A DNA stretch of 64,000 nucleotides from an uncultured Muribaculaceae bacterium (GCA_910577315.1 CAJTME010000009.1:75317-139316), one strand, 5' to 3'; positions 1-9,054 are shown, counted from the stretch's first letter. Notes: generated from the sequence alone by a model not told the origin. A program made the numbers and translations.

Positions 1-231
1 TCAAAGCGCTACGACATCAACCCCATCATCGACCGCGTCGGCGGCGGTGACTCGTTCTCGGGCGGCCTTATCCACGGCCTCCTCACTATGCCCACCCAAG
101 GCGAGGCCCTCGAATTTGCAGTGGCCGCCTCAGCCCTCAAGCAAACCATCAACGGCGACTTCAACCTCGTCAGCGCCGAAGAAGTCAAAGCCCTCGCCGG
201 CGGCAGCGCCAACGGCCGTGTACAACGCTAA
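1..231 (+). CDS. kdgK: C-terminal end of a PfkB-family sugar kinase, probably 2-keto-3-deoxygluconate kinase (partial)
   Basis: Frame 1 is open from the window edge to a stop at 229-231, giving the last 76 residues of a protein. Residues 12-20 read DRVGGGDSF, the second PfkB (ribokinase) signature, whose Asp is the catalytic base that activates the substrate hydroxyl. KDG kinase phosphorylates 2-keto-3-deoxygluconate to KDPG, the substrate of the aldolase encoded 15 bp downstream; that pairing is what suggests KdgK over other PfkB kinases such as fructokinase. The N-terminal part lies outside the window, so the substrate call is inference from context. Confidence 0.8.
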   Translation, partial: SKRYDINPIIDRVGGGDSFSGGLIHGLLTMPTQGEALEFAVAASALKQTINGDFNLVSAEEVKALAGGSANGRVQR

Positions 232-246
232 ACCAGCACAAGCATT

Positions 247-903
247 ATGGCAAAATTCGATAAACAGGCCGTCCTGGCCAAAATCGGCGCCACCCGCATG
301 GTGCCCGTGTTCTACCACAAAGACCTCGAGGTTGCCAAGCAGGTCGTGAAAGCATGCTACGACGGCGGTGTCCGCGCCTTCGAGTTCACCAACCGCGGTG
401 ACTTCGCCCACGAGATTTTCGGCGAACTGGTCAAATATGCCGCCACCGAATGTCCCGAGCTCGCCCTCGGCGTAGGCTCGATTGTCGACCCCGCCACCGC
501 CGCGCTCTACCTCCAGCTCGGCGCATGCTTCGTGGTGGGCCCGCTGTTCAACCCCGAAATCGCCAAAGTATGCAACCGTCGCCTTGTGGCCTACACCCCC
601 GGCTGCGGCAGCATCTCCGAGGTCGGTTTCGCCCAGGAAGCCGGCTGCGACCTGTGCAAGGTATTCCCCGGCGACGTCCTCGGCCCGAAATTCGTCAAAG
701 GCCTTCTCGCCCCTATGCCCTGGTCCAAACTCATGGTGACCGGCGGCGTCGAGCCCACCGATGAAAACCTCTCTTCGTGGTTCAAAGCCGGAGTATATTG
801 CGTCGGCATGGGCTCCAAACTCTTCCCCAAAGACCGCATCGAGGCCCGCGACTGGCAATACATAACCGATAAATGCCGCGAAGCCCTTGCATTCTGCAAA
901 TAA
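247..903 (+). CDS. eda: 2-dehydro-3-deoxyphosphogluconate (KDPG) aldolase
   Basis: The 218-residue product fits the KDPG/KHG aldolase family (class I, TIM barrel), which cleaves KDPG to pyruvate and glyceraldehyde 3-phosphate in cytosolic hexuronate breakdown. The general acid/base Glu is E46 in FEFTNRG. The Schiff-base lysine is K138 in CKVFPG, and the phosphate-binding loop is the TGG at 165-167. The length is normal for the family. It starts 15 bp after the PfkB kinase stop, so the two are probably one operon (Ashwell pathway), and the operon ends at a hairpin terminator at 920-955. Confidence 0.93.
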   Translation: MAKFDKQAVLAKIGATRMVPVFYHKDLEVAKQVVKACYDGGVRAFEFTNRGDFAHEIFGELVKYAATECPELALGVGSIVDPATAALYLQLGACFVVGPLFNPEIAKVCNRRLVAYTPGCGSISEVGFAQEAGCDLCKVFPGDVLGPKFVKGLLAPMPWSKLMVTGGVEPTDENLSSWFKAGVYCVGMGSKLFPKDRIEARDWQYITDKCREALAFCK

Positions 904-919
904 ACCATCTTGATATTGT

Positions 920-955
920 AAAAAGCGCAGCTTCATCATGTTAGCTGCGCTTTTT
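920..955 (+). terminator. Rho-independent terminator after the KDPG aldolase gene
   Basis: A 13-bp perfect stem (AAAAAGCGCAGCT paired with AGCTGCGCTTTTT) with a 10-nt loop begins 17 bp after the aldolase stop and ends in a T-run. Confidence 0.85.
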
Positions 956-1021
956 ATATTTTACGCAACCTACCCTTGACGAAAAAAATCATTTTTAAGC
1001 AAAAAAAAATCGCAAAAACGC

Positions 1022-1052
1022 TTGCAGATTCAAAAAAAGTCCGTAACTTTGC
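1022..1052 (+). promoter_or_regulatory. Bacteroidota-type promoter of the tRNA-Gln gene
   Basis: TAACTTTGC at 1044-1052 matches the -7 consensus TAnnTTTG, and TTG at 1022-1024 lies at the usual -33 spacing. The tRNA begins 32 bp downstream. Confidence 0.7.
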
Positions 1053-1083
1053 ACCCGTAAAACAAACACACCAACTAACAAAT

Positions 1084-1154
1084 TGCCTTGTGGTGTAATG
1101 GTAGCACGTCGGATTCTGGTTCCGCCTGTGAGGGTTCGAATCCTTCCAAGGCAA
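1084..1154 (+). tRNA. tRNA-Gln (CTG anticodon)
   Basis: A 71-nt cloverleaf is readable. The acceptor stem is TGCCTTG (1084-1090) paired with CAAGGCA (1147-1153). The D-arm contains GTGTAATGGTAGCAC and the anticodon loop is TTCTGGT, giving anticodon CTG (Gln). The T-arm contains GGTTCGAATCC. CCA is not encoded. The 3' end of the gene is the attachment site of the genomic island that follows. Confidence 0.9.
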
Positions 1155-1155
1155 C
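1138..1155 (+). repeat. attL: 18-bp direct repeat at the 3' end of tRNA-Gln
   Basis: The 18 bases GAATCCTTCCAAGGCAAC, covering the T-arm and acceptor 3' half of the tRNA, recur identically at 15556-15573. A tRNA 3' end duplicated at a distance is the usual footprint of a tyrosine-integrase element. Confidence 0.8.
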
Positions 1156-1158
1156 TTT

Positions 1159-1202
1159 AAAAATCGCTAATTCCTTAGGAAATAATGGAATTAGTGATTT
1201 TT
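1159..1202 (+). terminator. Hairpin terminator just after tRNA-Gln
   Basis: AAAAATC-G-CTAATTCC (1159-1174) pairs with GGAATTAG-T-GATTTTT (1187-1202), with a 12-nt loop and a T-rich 3' side. It starts 5 bp after the tRNA, inside the island sequence. Confidence 0.7.
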
Positions 1203-1511
1203 GTTTTCCTAAAAGGTCAACCAGAGGTCAAATATTTCAAGTTCGACAGAACTGCTATGAGACCGTGCTCCTATCTGAGCAATCCGGACAACCCAAAGCA
1301 AGCTGAGTCCTCTAATTCAGTTTCAGCAGGACATTCCGTGCAACCACCTTCTCCGCAAGAAGAACAAGGTTTCGCAGGTGGTGGAGGCATAACGTGGCCC
1401 GAATATCGAGCTGCACACATGGATTTACCCGTTCAGGAAGCCATGCGCAGATTTAGAGCCATCAAACGAGGTCAGAATCCAAACACCATGACAGGCGGAA
1501 TGCACATGTAA
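1185..1511 (+). CDS. Short hypothetical ORF at the left end of the island
   Basis: This is an open frame of 108 codons that I do not recognise. Its first codons overlap the 3' half of the tRNA-proximal terminator, so the real start (if any) is probably further in. The middle is rich in Ser, Pro, Gln and Gly, and the C-terminal third has a plausible amphipathic stretch (WPEYRAAHMDLP). No promoter or clear ribosome site is visible. It may be island scar sequence rather than a gene. Confidence 0.25.
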   Translation: MELVIFVFLKGQPEVKYFKFDRTAMRPCSYLSNPDNPKQAESSNSVSAGHSVQPPSPQEEQGFAGGGGITWPEYRAAHMDLPVQEAMRRFRAIKRGQNPNTMTGGMHM

Positions 1512-1514
1512 CGT

Positions 1515-1869
1515 TTATTCTATATAATGAGTGCCCTGCGATGTGAATACTATCGTCTGTGCCAGATGGGAGGCACGCTGGCAATCGGCTACAGTAGAGC
1601 CTGACATCGAATGGGCCTGTTTGTCGGTGAACATCAGGTCGTCGTAATACGTAGTTGATAATCATCTCGAGTGATATGGCGTAGGCAAACTTGCTGTTGT
1701 TACCCTTGCTGTAATCCACCTGCGAATGGGCATTCGAGGCCACAATACATATTTTCACGGTTTCTTCGTTGCGGGATTTTCCTGTGTCGAAACCACGTTC
1801 TTAGGTGCGGCTGTGATGACCCTTGACTGCGTCGCGGATGTCGTTGCTGAACACTGCTATGCCTTGCAT
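1515..1869 (-). pseudogene. Relic of an unrecognised protein gene with a nonsense codon and a frameshift
   Basis: Read on the minus strand from an ATG at 1869, the frame gives 22 protein-like residues (MQGIAVFSNDIRDAVKG...). It then meets a TAA at 1801-1803 and continues in the same frame with VKICIVASNAHSQVDYSKG and FAYAISLEMI. Near 1650 the protein-like sequence moves to another frame (YYDDLMFTDKQAHSM...) and runs to a TAA at 1515-1517. One stop plus one frameshift in about 118 codons indicates decay. I cannot name the family. Confidence 0.45.
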
Positions 1870-1902
1870 TTTCTATACATTTCCCTTCTTTTTATCGGTT
1901 CA

Positions 1903-1945
1903 GGTAAAAAATAATGATGCTGTGCCAATATCGACACAGCATCAT
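1903..1945 (-). terminator. Terminator of the SusC-SusD-GH97 operon
   Basis: On the minus strand an 11-bp perfect stem (ATGATGCTGTG, 1935-1945, with CACAGCATCAT, 1914-1924) and 10-nt loop are followed by TATTTTTT. It begins 19 bp downstream of the GH97 stop. Confidence 0.85.
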
Positions 1946-1964
1946 GCATCTGGAACAATCTTTT

Positions 1965-3980
1965 TTACTTTTTAGAGATTATAGCGGCGGCACCGCCACC
2001 TTTTGCAAGATTTAGGTTTAGCGATGAGGTGTGTTTGACCGGTATCTCGGAAATAACCACCGGGTAAGGATTGTCCTTGTAGTCGGCATCCGGGCCATCG
2101 GCAAATATTGTTGCGGTATATTCATAATTCGGGTCAAGGAAATCAAGTTTGATTTTTCCTTGATGAGAATTGGAATTGGTTATGGATCCGATATACCAGT
2201 CGTCTGAGCCGATGTCTTTACGAGCTATTGTGAGAAATTCTCCAATACGGGCTTCGGGAACTATTGTCTTTGCCCAATTAGTGGGGCAACGCCTCAGAAA
2301 TTCAAATTCAGGACGTCCTTCGTAGTTTTCAATCATGTCGGCCGACATCTGCAGCGGACTGTAAAGCACCAGTGCCAGTGCGAGTTGTTTAGCAATAGTA
2401 CATTGGGGGCGTGTGTATGGTGGCACGGGATTCTCGTAGTTAAGAATTCCGGGTGTGTAGTCTACCGGTCCTGCCAGACAACGTGTGAAGGGAATTGTGA
2501 CTGTGTGCTCGGGAGGATTGCCACCGTCTGCGCTCCATGCATCGTATTCACAGCCGCGTAGGCCTTCTTGAGTCATAAGGTTTGGGTAGGTGCGCTGTAT
2601 TCCGGTAGGCATTACGGGTTCATGGTTGTCAATCATCACGTTGTATTTTGCTGCTGTCTCAATTACGTTGCGATAATGACGGACTCCATACTGTGATGAA
2701 TGTAACTCTTTCCCATCAAGTAGAAGATTTACATATCCTGTCTTAACAGTACTAATACCGAGTCTGCTGCACAGTGCAAAAGCGCTGTCGAGCTGGTTTT
2801 CGTAATTAATGGTGGCTCCGCCGGTCTCATGATGGCCGATGAGTTTCACTCCTTTTTCCGCGGCATAGCGTGTTATCTCTTCAATATCGAAGTCGGGATA
2901 TGGCTTTGTGAAGGAGAACTTATCGCCTTCTGCACTCCAGTCGCCGTCCCATCCATGGTTCCAGCCTTCGACGAGAACCCCGTCATATCCGTTTTCGGAG
3001 GCAAAGTCGATATATCGTTTTGTGTTGTCAGTAGTCGCTCCATGTATGGGACCTTGCTCCCAAGTGTTTACCTTGCGGTGCATTGCCCACCAGATACCGA
3101 TATATCTTTGTGGCTTGATCCATTCGGTTGATTCAATCGCGCATGGCTCATTGAGGTTGAGCATGAGTCTGGAGAGAAGCAGGTCTGCCGGTTTGTCAAC
3201 AATAATCATTGTGCGCCAAGGCGTGCATAACGGGCATTTGGTGAATACTTTTTCTCCTGTTGACCACGGAGTGAGGTAGCTCGTGAGTCTAGTACCGTCT
3301 GCTACCCTAAGATTCATGGCCGCGTAATCTTTCAAGGCCGCTTCATGGATTGCGACATAGCAACTATCTGTCATTTTGATAGTGAGAGGGCTGCATACCG
3401 TATCCAACCGGCTTACAAGTGACGGTTCATAGAGATGCTCGTAGTATTCATGATTCCAGGGAATAGACCATGCAACTCCGTCTTCGGCAAGGGAGAACTC
3501 AGTGAGTTCATCCATAATCGTGATAGAATCGATATTTTCCTGTTCGGGAATCTCATATCTGAATCCTATTCCATCGTCAAATATCCGGAAAACTACAGCA
3601 TATTCAATCATTTTAGGGCTCAATTCGCTGATTTCGACACGCATTTCATTGTAGTTGTTGCGTATCTCACTCTCCTCGCCCCATACCGGTCGCCATGTTT
3701 CATCGAATGATGAATGTTTCACGGCCTTTATTTCGGCATTATTACCAATGCGGAATTCTTTACATTCCAATCCCACTCTTGATGAGTCGATAATTGACGA
3801 TCCATGTCTTGAAACAGTATAATACAGCTTTCCAGACGAATCTTTTTTTAAATCGACAGATATTTTTCCGTTCGGAGAGACCACAGTCATGGCCTCGCTC
3901 TTGACACATGAGGTCAGGAACGGGGACATGGATGTGGCAATTAAACTTATTGCGATAACTGCTAAAAACAAATGTTTCAT
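1965..3980 (-). CDS. GH97 alpha-glucosidase, inverting SusB-type, secreted
   Basis: The 671-residue product has an N-terminal export signal and the GH97 layout: an N-terminal beta-sandwich beginning with SPNGKI, a TIM barrel, and a C-terminal beta domain. Four glutamates, E385 (HHETGG), E454 (NHEPV), E472 (TQEG) and E478 (GCEY), have exactly the spacing (69, 18, 6) of the Ca-binding and catalytic E439, E508, E526 and E532 of Bacteroides SusB as I recall them. Residue 415 is Gly in VKTGY, where retaining GH97 enzymes carry the nucleophilic Asp. This predicts an inverting exo-alpha-glucosidase that trims oligosaccharides in the periplasm. A Cys at about residue 25 could make it a lipoprotein. 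It is last in the operon, 19 bp after SusD. Confidence 0.92.
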   Translation of the reverse strand: MKHLFLAVIAISLIATSMSPFLTSCVKSEAMTVVSPNGKISVDLKKDSSGKLYYTVSRHGSSIIDSSRVGLECKEFRIGNNAEIKAVKHSSFDETWRPVWGEESEIRNNYNEMRVEISELSPKMIEYAVVFRIFDDGIGFRYEIPEQENIDSITIMDELTEFSLAEDGVAWSIPWNHEYYEHLYEPSLVSRLDTVCSPLTIKMTDSCYVAIHEAALKDYAAMNLRVADGTRLTSYLTPWSTGEKVFTKCPLCTPWRTMIIVDKPADLLLSRLMLNLNEPCAIESTEWIKPQRYIGIWWAMHRKVNTWEQGPIHGATTDNTKRYIDFASENGYDGVLVEGWNHGWDGDWSAEGDKFSFTKPYPDFDIEEITRYAAEKGVKLIGHHETGGATINYENQLDSAFALCSRLGISTVKTGYVNLLLDGKELHSSQYGVRHYRNVIETAAKYNVMIDNHEPVMPTGIQRTYPNLMTQEGLRGCEYDAWSADGGNPPEHTVTIPFTRCLAGPVDYTPGILNYENPVPPYTRPQCTIAKQLALALVLYSPLQMSADMIENYEGRPEFEFLRRCPTNWAKTIVPEARIGEFLTIARKDIGSDDWYIGSITNSNSHQGKIKLDFLDPNYEYTATIFADGPDADYKDNPYPVVISEIPVKHTSSLNLNLAKGGGAAAIISKK

Positions 3981-3999
3981 TTAAATTACCTTATTAGCC

Positions 4000-5820
4000 T
4001 TAATAATTGTAATTCTGTTTCATAGAGCCATTGTATGCCTCTATCTCTGTCTGCGGAATGGGCTGTGCATATGCTCTCTCGCCTTGATAAATCAAAGTTC
4101 CGTATCGGGTGCGCTTATACACTTTCATTTCGTTCTCAAGAAGGTGCCAACGCCGAATGTCGTACCACCATTGTCCTTCGGCAAATAATTCCGCCCATCG
4201 CTCGTATTTGAGCGGATCATTAGCAAGTGCATCCTCAGGGTGGTTTTTCGCTGCTATTGTAGTTGCTGTAAGGGAGGTGTAATCGCGGACGGAGGCGGCA
4301 TCGGGATTGAGGTTATAGGCACGACGGTGCACTTTATTAACATATTCAAGGGCCGTGGCAGGGTCAGTATCCGCTATAGCCTCAGCGTACAGCAGGTAAA
4401 TGTCGGCCAGTCGCACTATGGGTATGTTTACGCCGCTTGATGAACCGAGAGCGGTCTCAAGACCATCAAGGTTTGTAAATTTCTTTGGCGAGAAATAGTA
4501 ATGGGCAGTGTATCCGAGGTCGCCGGCCTCGGGCGAGCGGTCGTACCATACCCTGTCGCCGCGGGGCCCTTTGAATGTGTCGAAATAAGGCTGTGCCGCA
4601 CTTATCCAAAGGCGAGGATCTGCCTCAACGTCATCTCTTACCTTCTGAGACAATGCTGTGTAGGCGGGATCCAGAATCCAAGGGTAATTATCTACCGACA
4701 TAGCTGCCCGTGAATTGTAATTTTCATTATATACCCTTATAGGTGCGATATCAAGGGGGAAACCAAATCGTCTCACCGACTCGTCATGGACAAAATTATT
4801 GCCCCATCCACCGTTACTTTGGGTCGAAAATTCTGCTCCGGCAGCGGGAGGATTCTTCCAGCGGATATTCATAGCTGTGTACCAAGGTGCCATTACGAGA
4901 GGCATGGCAGTGCCGGAGGTGAATCCGGCCCATGGGCCGTCTTGTTTGGAATTATGCGTCATGTCAATCTCATAGAGAGTCTCGATATTGAATTCGTGGG
5001 CCTCATCGGCGTAGAATGATTTCGAATAGGTATCGAAATCAAGGAGTTTCGCTCCTGAGTTTCTGATGATGTCTTCCAGTACGACCTTGGCTTCGTTTTT
5101 GCACCCGGCTTGCATCAATGCCTTTGAAAGCATACCTTTCGCAGCCCATTCTGTGGCACGGGTTTTATCGGAGTTGTATCCTTGGAGTAGGGTTGCAGAT
5201 TCTCGAAATGTGTCGATAATGAATTGCCAGGTGTCCATGACAGAGACTCTCTGCGGGGTCATCTGTTCAATGCTTGCAGGCACTTTGTCGATTATAGGGA
5301 AACCGAGACCGTCAGCTTTGGATTCAAGCTCAAAAAAGATCTGAGCGTGCCAATATGCGAGACCACGCAGGAACAGTGCCTGACCTTTCATATAATCTAC
5401 CGTCGGACGCTCACTGGCTGTGCAGCGATCATAGTACATATCGCATCCCTCAATAGCGGCATTTGAATACTGAATCCAATTCATGATTGATGCGTAAGCC
5501 TCCCTGAGTTTAGAGCATGATGTGGCTGCATCATTTGCAAGTATACGTGTCCGGGAGTCATAATCGCCATAGGTGTCATGTGTCTTGTCGAGAAGATACA
5601 TGATTTCCGGGAACCAGAAGAAGGCGTACAGGCCGTATCCATGCCCTCCGGCATATGCAGAATTCAGAAGGAGCTCTACATGCTGGAGATTTGTGGGGAA
5701 ATTATCCGGCGAAACGGACGATTCGTCTGTCACATCCAGAAAATCCGAACAAGCTGTTGAAGGCACCATAAGGCTCACGATGAGTGCTGATGCCAATATA
5801 TTTCTTATAATTCGTTTCAT
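4000..5820 (-). CDS. SusD/RagB-family outer-membrane glycan-binding lipoprotein
   Basis: The 606-residue protein begins with a lipoprotein signal whose acceptor Cys is residue 24 (PSTAC-SDFLD), as in SusD homologues. The N-terminal TPR-like region and the C-terminal block (IVRLADIYLLYAEA, the WAEL/WYDIRRW region) are typical of the family. SusD proteins cap the SusC barrel outside the cell and deliver glycan to it. The gene lies 12 bp downstream of susC, separated by a C9 homopolymer (coding strand) instead of a normal ribosome site. The bound glycan cannot be read from the sequence; neighbours point to alpha-glucan. Confidence 0.95.
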   Translation of the reverse strand: MKRIIRNILASALIVSLMVPSTACSDFLDVTDESSVSPDNFPTNLQHVELLLNSAYAGGHGYGLYAFFWFPEIMYLLDKTHDTYGDYDSRTRILANDAATSCSKLREAYASIMNWIQYSNAAIEGCDMYYDRCTASERPTVDYMKGQALFLRGLAYWHAQIFFELESKADGLGFPIIDKVPASIEQMTPQRVSVMDTWQFIIDTFRESATLLQGYNSDKTRATEWAAKGMLSKALMQAGCKNEAKVVLEDIIRNSGAKLLDFDTYSKSFYADEAHEFNIETLYEIDMTHNSKQDGPWAGFTSGTAMPLVMAPWYTAMNIRWKNPPAAGAEFSTQSNGGWGNNFVHDESVRRFGFPLDIAPIRVYNENYNSRAAMSVDNYPWILDPAYTALSQKVRDDVEADPRLWISAAQPYFDTFKGPRGDRVWYDRSPEAGDLGYTAHYYFSPKKFTNLDGLETALGSSSGVNIPIVRLADIYLLYAEAIADTDPATALEYVNKVHRRAYNLNPDAASVRDYTSLTATTIAAKNHPEDALANDPLKYERWAELFAEGQWWYDIRRWHLLENEMKVYKRTRYGTLIYQGERAYAQPIPQTEIEAYNGSMKQNYNY

Positions 5821-5821
5821 T

Positions 5822-5830
5822 GGGGGGGGG
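5822..5830 (-). repeat. C9 homopolymer tract between susC stop and susD start
   Basis: On the coding strand the junction reads TAA, TT, nine C, A, ATG. The tract occupies the position where a ribosome-binding site would lie, and runs of this length are prone to slippage. Confidence 0.6.
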
Positions 5831-5832
5831 AA

Positions 5833-8800
5833 TTAGAAGGTTATATCAAGGCCGAAAGAATAAAGCCGAGATGGAACATATCTGTTGTAGGTATCAACTC
5901 CACGAGCCGTCATTGACGTGCCAGCATTGCTTGAATTGGTGGTCGAGGTTCCTGCAATTTCCGGGTCGATGCCTGAATATTTGGTGATTGTGAACAGATT
6001 CTGAGCCGAGAAATAGACACGGGCCTTTGAAAGCACCTTTTTCCATGATTTTGGAATAGGTATGGAATATCCTGCAACGAGATTTTTCAGTTTCAGGTAA
6101 TCGCCTTTTTCCACCCAGAATGATGAAATTGTTCCGAAGTTTCCCGAGGGGTCGCCAATCCAGGCACCAGAGTCATCGATGAACCCACAACGCGGTTGGT
6201 CTGTCAGTCCATTGTCTCCAAAGAAAGAGTTTTTGTAAATATCCATAGTGGTATTGCCGTCAGTGCCGAAATTCTGGGTATATGCCTTTACACCATTATA
6301 GATTTCGAATCCTGTAGCAGCCTGGAATGTGGCAGCAAGGTCAAATCCTTTCCATTGGGCTGTAAGGTTAAGGCCCCAGGTAGCTTTCGGCCATGGATTA
6401 CCGATATACTGTTTGCAGTTGTCATCGACATATCCTTGTCCCATATCATCAAAGATAAGGTCGCCTACCGAAGTGTTTTGTTTCCAGTAATACGGTCGAC
6501 CTGCAGCTATTGCTCTCGCATTATATTCATCTACCTGTTCCTGAGTCTGGAAAATACCGATGGCTTTAAAGCCCCATAGTTCTGCCATTGAACGGCCGTT
6601 TTCAGTGCGGTTGATCCCGTCAGGCGAGGTAAGCGGAGCAGCACCTTCTGTGCCGAGCTCTTTGATTTCGTTCTGGTTCAATGATACATTGAGTCCCACC
6701 GTATAGCTAAGCTCTCCAACATTATGACGCCAGTTGACGGTAAACTCGTGGCCGATATTGGATACTTTACCTATATTGATAGGCATCGTATTGGTCGCAC
6801 CCTCGTGATACCAGTTAATTCCGGATCCGAGAGGCACCACTTTCCAGTAAAGCATGTCCTTGGTCTGACGGTTGTAGTAGTCATAGCTGAACTGCAGCCG
6901 GTTATTGAAGAATGCCAAGTCAACTCCAAGGTCAAACTGATGGACTTCCTCCCACTTGATATCCTGATTAGGCACCTTATAGTTTGCCCATCCCGATACT
7001 TCTTTATTTCCTCCGAAATTATACATAATCTGGTCTCCCACATAAGCACGAGAATAGAGGAACTGACCGATGCCGTCATTACCGAGAATACCGTAGCTTG
7101 CACGGATTTTGCTGTCGGTTAGCCAAGTCTGGGCGCCTTTGAGGAACGATTCATTGGAGGGACGCCACATTATATTGAATGATGGGAATGTACCCCACCG
7201 ATTGTTTTTGCCGAATTTGTCGGATCCGTCGCGACGAAGATTGACCGTAAGGTAATAGCGGCTGTCGTAATTAAAGTTCAATCTACCGAAAAATGACATC
7301 GCGCGTCCCACACCTGGAAAGTCTTGAGCTTCTTTGTTGGTGCTTGAGGACAAATTTACCGACCAGGCCTGGTCAACCGGGAAATCTATGGCACGTATAT
7401 AATTATAGTAGGAGCTGTACGATGTAGCTTCCGAGCCTATCATTGCCTTCAGATACCATTTGTCGGCAAATGTTTTTTCAAAGGTTAAGGTAGCGTTATA
7501 AGTCAGCTCGCGCGAATTGCCTGCACGTGATTCGAGATAGGCTGATTCCTGTACAGCACGGAAATCGTATGCCTCAGAGAACACGCGACTGTTGGATGTT
7601 GAAATTTTCGCCGCTCCGTTGATATGGAATGTGAGTTCAGGAATAAATCGGATGTCAAGATATGCGAGCAGGTCGAAACCGTAATCATCTCCTTTTTTGT
7701 GATATGTCAATTCATTACCATAAAGGTTCGGGCCATTAAGGTAGAAGGGCGTTTGTGAGAAATTGCCTTCCTCATCGACGGGGGACATAGTCGGGACAGT
7801 CCTGAAGGGAATAGCGTTTGTATAGATTGAGTATACCTTGGTGGGATTAGTCTTGATATAATTGGCGTAGGAAGATGTTCCTATCGTAAACATTTTGTTA
7901 ATCTTCCAGTCAACGTTTGTCCTGACTGAAAATCTCTGGGCGCGTGAGTCAAGATAAACGCCCTTTTCATCGTAAAAACCACCCGACAGATAGTACTTCA
8001 GGCCGTTGCTCCCACCTGTGAGAGACATATTGTATTCCTGCTCATGGCCGGTACCGTACATTACGTCCATCCAATCTACATCGGGCAACTCGGATGCCGA
8101 GGCCACACCTTCCTGATTGAGAATGTTGGTTCCCATAAGGGCCTTAGTCTCGATAAACTGGTCGCGGTTTAGCAGAGTAATTCCTGAGGACTGACGGCGT
8201 ATGCCGTAACGTCCTGTTATGTTGAGCGTGGGTTTTCCTTCGGAGCCTCGTCTGGTGGTCACAAGAATTACACCACCGGCAGCCTCGGCTCCGTAGATTG
8301 CACAAGAACCGGCATCTTTGAGAATCTCGATGGATTCAATGTCGTTGGTATTGAAACTAAAACCGGTAGACTGTTTTACACCGTCCACAATATAGAGCGG
8401 AGACATGCCATTGACCGAAGCTGCGCCACGGATTAAGATATCCGGACTTTCACCGGGGTTACCGGTCGAGCTTGTCACAGATACACCGGCAGCCATGCCG
8501 GCAAGAGCGTCGGCAACGGATGTCGTAGAGAAGTCTCTGATGTTATCTCCTTTAACTGAAGAAATCGCACCTGTAAGTTCTGATCGTTTCTGTGTGCCAT
8601 AACCAACCACAACCACATCATCGAGAAGCTGTGAATCTTCCTCGAGTATGAAGTTGTAAACTGTCTCTCCACTCTTAATGCTCAGTGTTTTGCTCTTATA
8701 TCCGACATAAGAGGCTGTAATATTCCGGGCTTCTTTAACGGAGATAGTGAAATTACCGTCAATATCGGTCACGGCTGTATTTTTTATGGGGCCGTCAACA

Positions 8801-8940
8801 ACGACAGAGGCACCTATGAGGGGTTCCCCACCCAGGTCTGTCACACTACCCGTAATCGTTTGTGCGATTGCTTGCAGTGGAGACAAGATCAAGCACACAG
8901 CTACGATTAGAAATGATATTGTATTTATCTTTCGTTCCAT
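5833..8940 (-). CDS. SusC/RagA-family TonB-dependent glycan transporter
   Basis: The 1035-residue protein has a Sec signal (cleavage after AIA, about residue 26). A carboxypeptidase-regulatory-like domain follows (about 28-110), then a TonB box region with DDVVVVGYG and a plug domain containing the SusC signature LYIVDG and the IESIEILKDA-ALYG-like AIYGAEAAGGVILVTT block. The rest is a 22-strand outer-membrane beta-barrel ending in Phe. It imports oligosaccharides with the SusD lid encoded downstream, powered by TonB. There is no extra STN anti-sigma domain, so control is expected from the SusR-like protein on the island rather than from an ECF sigma pair. Confidence 0.95.
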   Translation of the reverse strand: MERKINTISFLIVAVCLILSPLQAIAQTITGSVTDLGGEPLIGASVVVDGPIKNTAVTDIDGNFTISVKEARNITASYVGYKSKTLSIKSGETVYNFILEEDSQLLDDVVVVGYGTQKRSELTGAISSVKGDNIRDFSTTSVADALAGMAAGVSVTSSTGNPGESPDILIRGAASVNGMSPLYIVDGVKQSTGFSFNTNDIESIEILKDAGSCAIYGAEAAGGVILVTTRRGSEGKPTLNITGRYGIRRQSSGITLLNRDQFIETKALMGTNILNQEGVASASELPDVDWMDVMYGTGHEQEYNMSLTGGSNGLKYYLSGGFYDEKGVYLDSRAQRFSVRTNVDWKINKMFTIGTSSYANYIKTNPTKVYSIYTNAIPFRTVPTMSPVDEEGNFSQTPFYLNGPNLYGNELTYHKKGDDYGFDLLAYLDIRFIPELTFHINGAAKISTSNSRVFSEAYDFRAVQESAYLESRAGNSRELTYNATLTFEKTFADKWYLKAMIGSEATSYSSYYNYIRAIDFPVDQAWSVNLSSSTNKEAQDFPGVGRAMSFFGRLNFNYDSRYYLTVNLRRDGSDKFGKNNRWGTFPSFNIMWRPSNESFLKGAQTWLTDSKIRASYGILGNDGIGQFLYSRAYVGDQIMYNFGGNKEVSGWANYKVPNQDIKWEEVHQFDLGVDLAFFNNRLQFSYDYYNRQTKDMLYWKVVPLGSGINWYHEGATNTMPINIGKVSNIGHEFTVNWRHNVGELSYTVGLNVSLNQNEIKELGTEGAAPLTSPDGINRTENGRSMAELWGFKAIGIFQTQEQVDEYNARAIAAGRPYYWKQNTSVGDLIFDDMGQGYVDDNCKQYIGNPWPKATWGLNLTAQWKGFDLAATFQAATGFEIYNGVKAYTQNFGTDGNTTMDIYKNSFFGDNGLTDQPRCGFIDDSGAWIGDPSGNFGTISSFWVEKGDYLKLKNLVAGYSIPIPKSWKKVLSKARVYFSAQNLFTITKYSGIDPEIAGTSTTNSSNAGTSMTARGVDTYNRYVPSRLYSFGLDITF

Positions 8941-9021
8941 GTTTTTGGTATGATTGGTTCATTGGTGTGAAACCTCTCCTTTATTTGCGACCATAACGGA
9001 TATGCAAAATATAAAGGGAAG

Positions 9022-9054
9022 GATACCTGACGGCACAGTCGGCCGTCAGGTATC
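9022..9054 (-). terminator. Intercistronic hairpin between the secreted-protein gene and susC
   Basis: GATACCTGACGG (9022-9033) and CCGTCAGGTATC (9043-9054) form a 12-bp perfect stem with a 9-nt loop, 11 bp after the upstream stop. On the minus strand it is followed by CCTTCCCTTTATATTTTGC rather than a clean T-run, so it may be a partial terminator or an mRNA-stabilising hairpin. TATATTTTGC (9004-9013) after it loosely resembles a -7 element for susC. Confidence 0.55.

Noticed and set aside
130..939. 269-codon antisense frame over the KDPG aldolase
   Set aside because: The aldolase frame has clear catalytic motifs; the antisense frame has none.
1088..1306. Open frame running through the tRNA gene
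   Set aside because: It reads through the tRNA and a terminator and has no start context.
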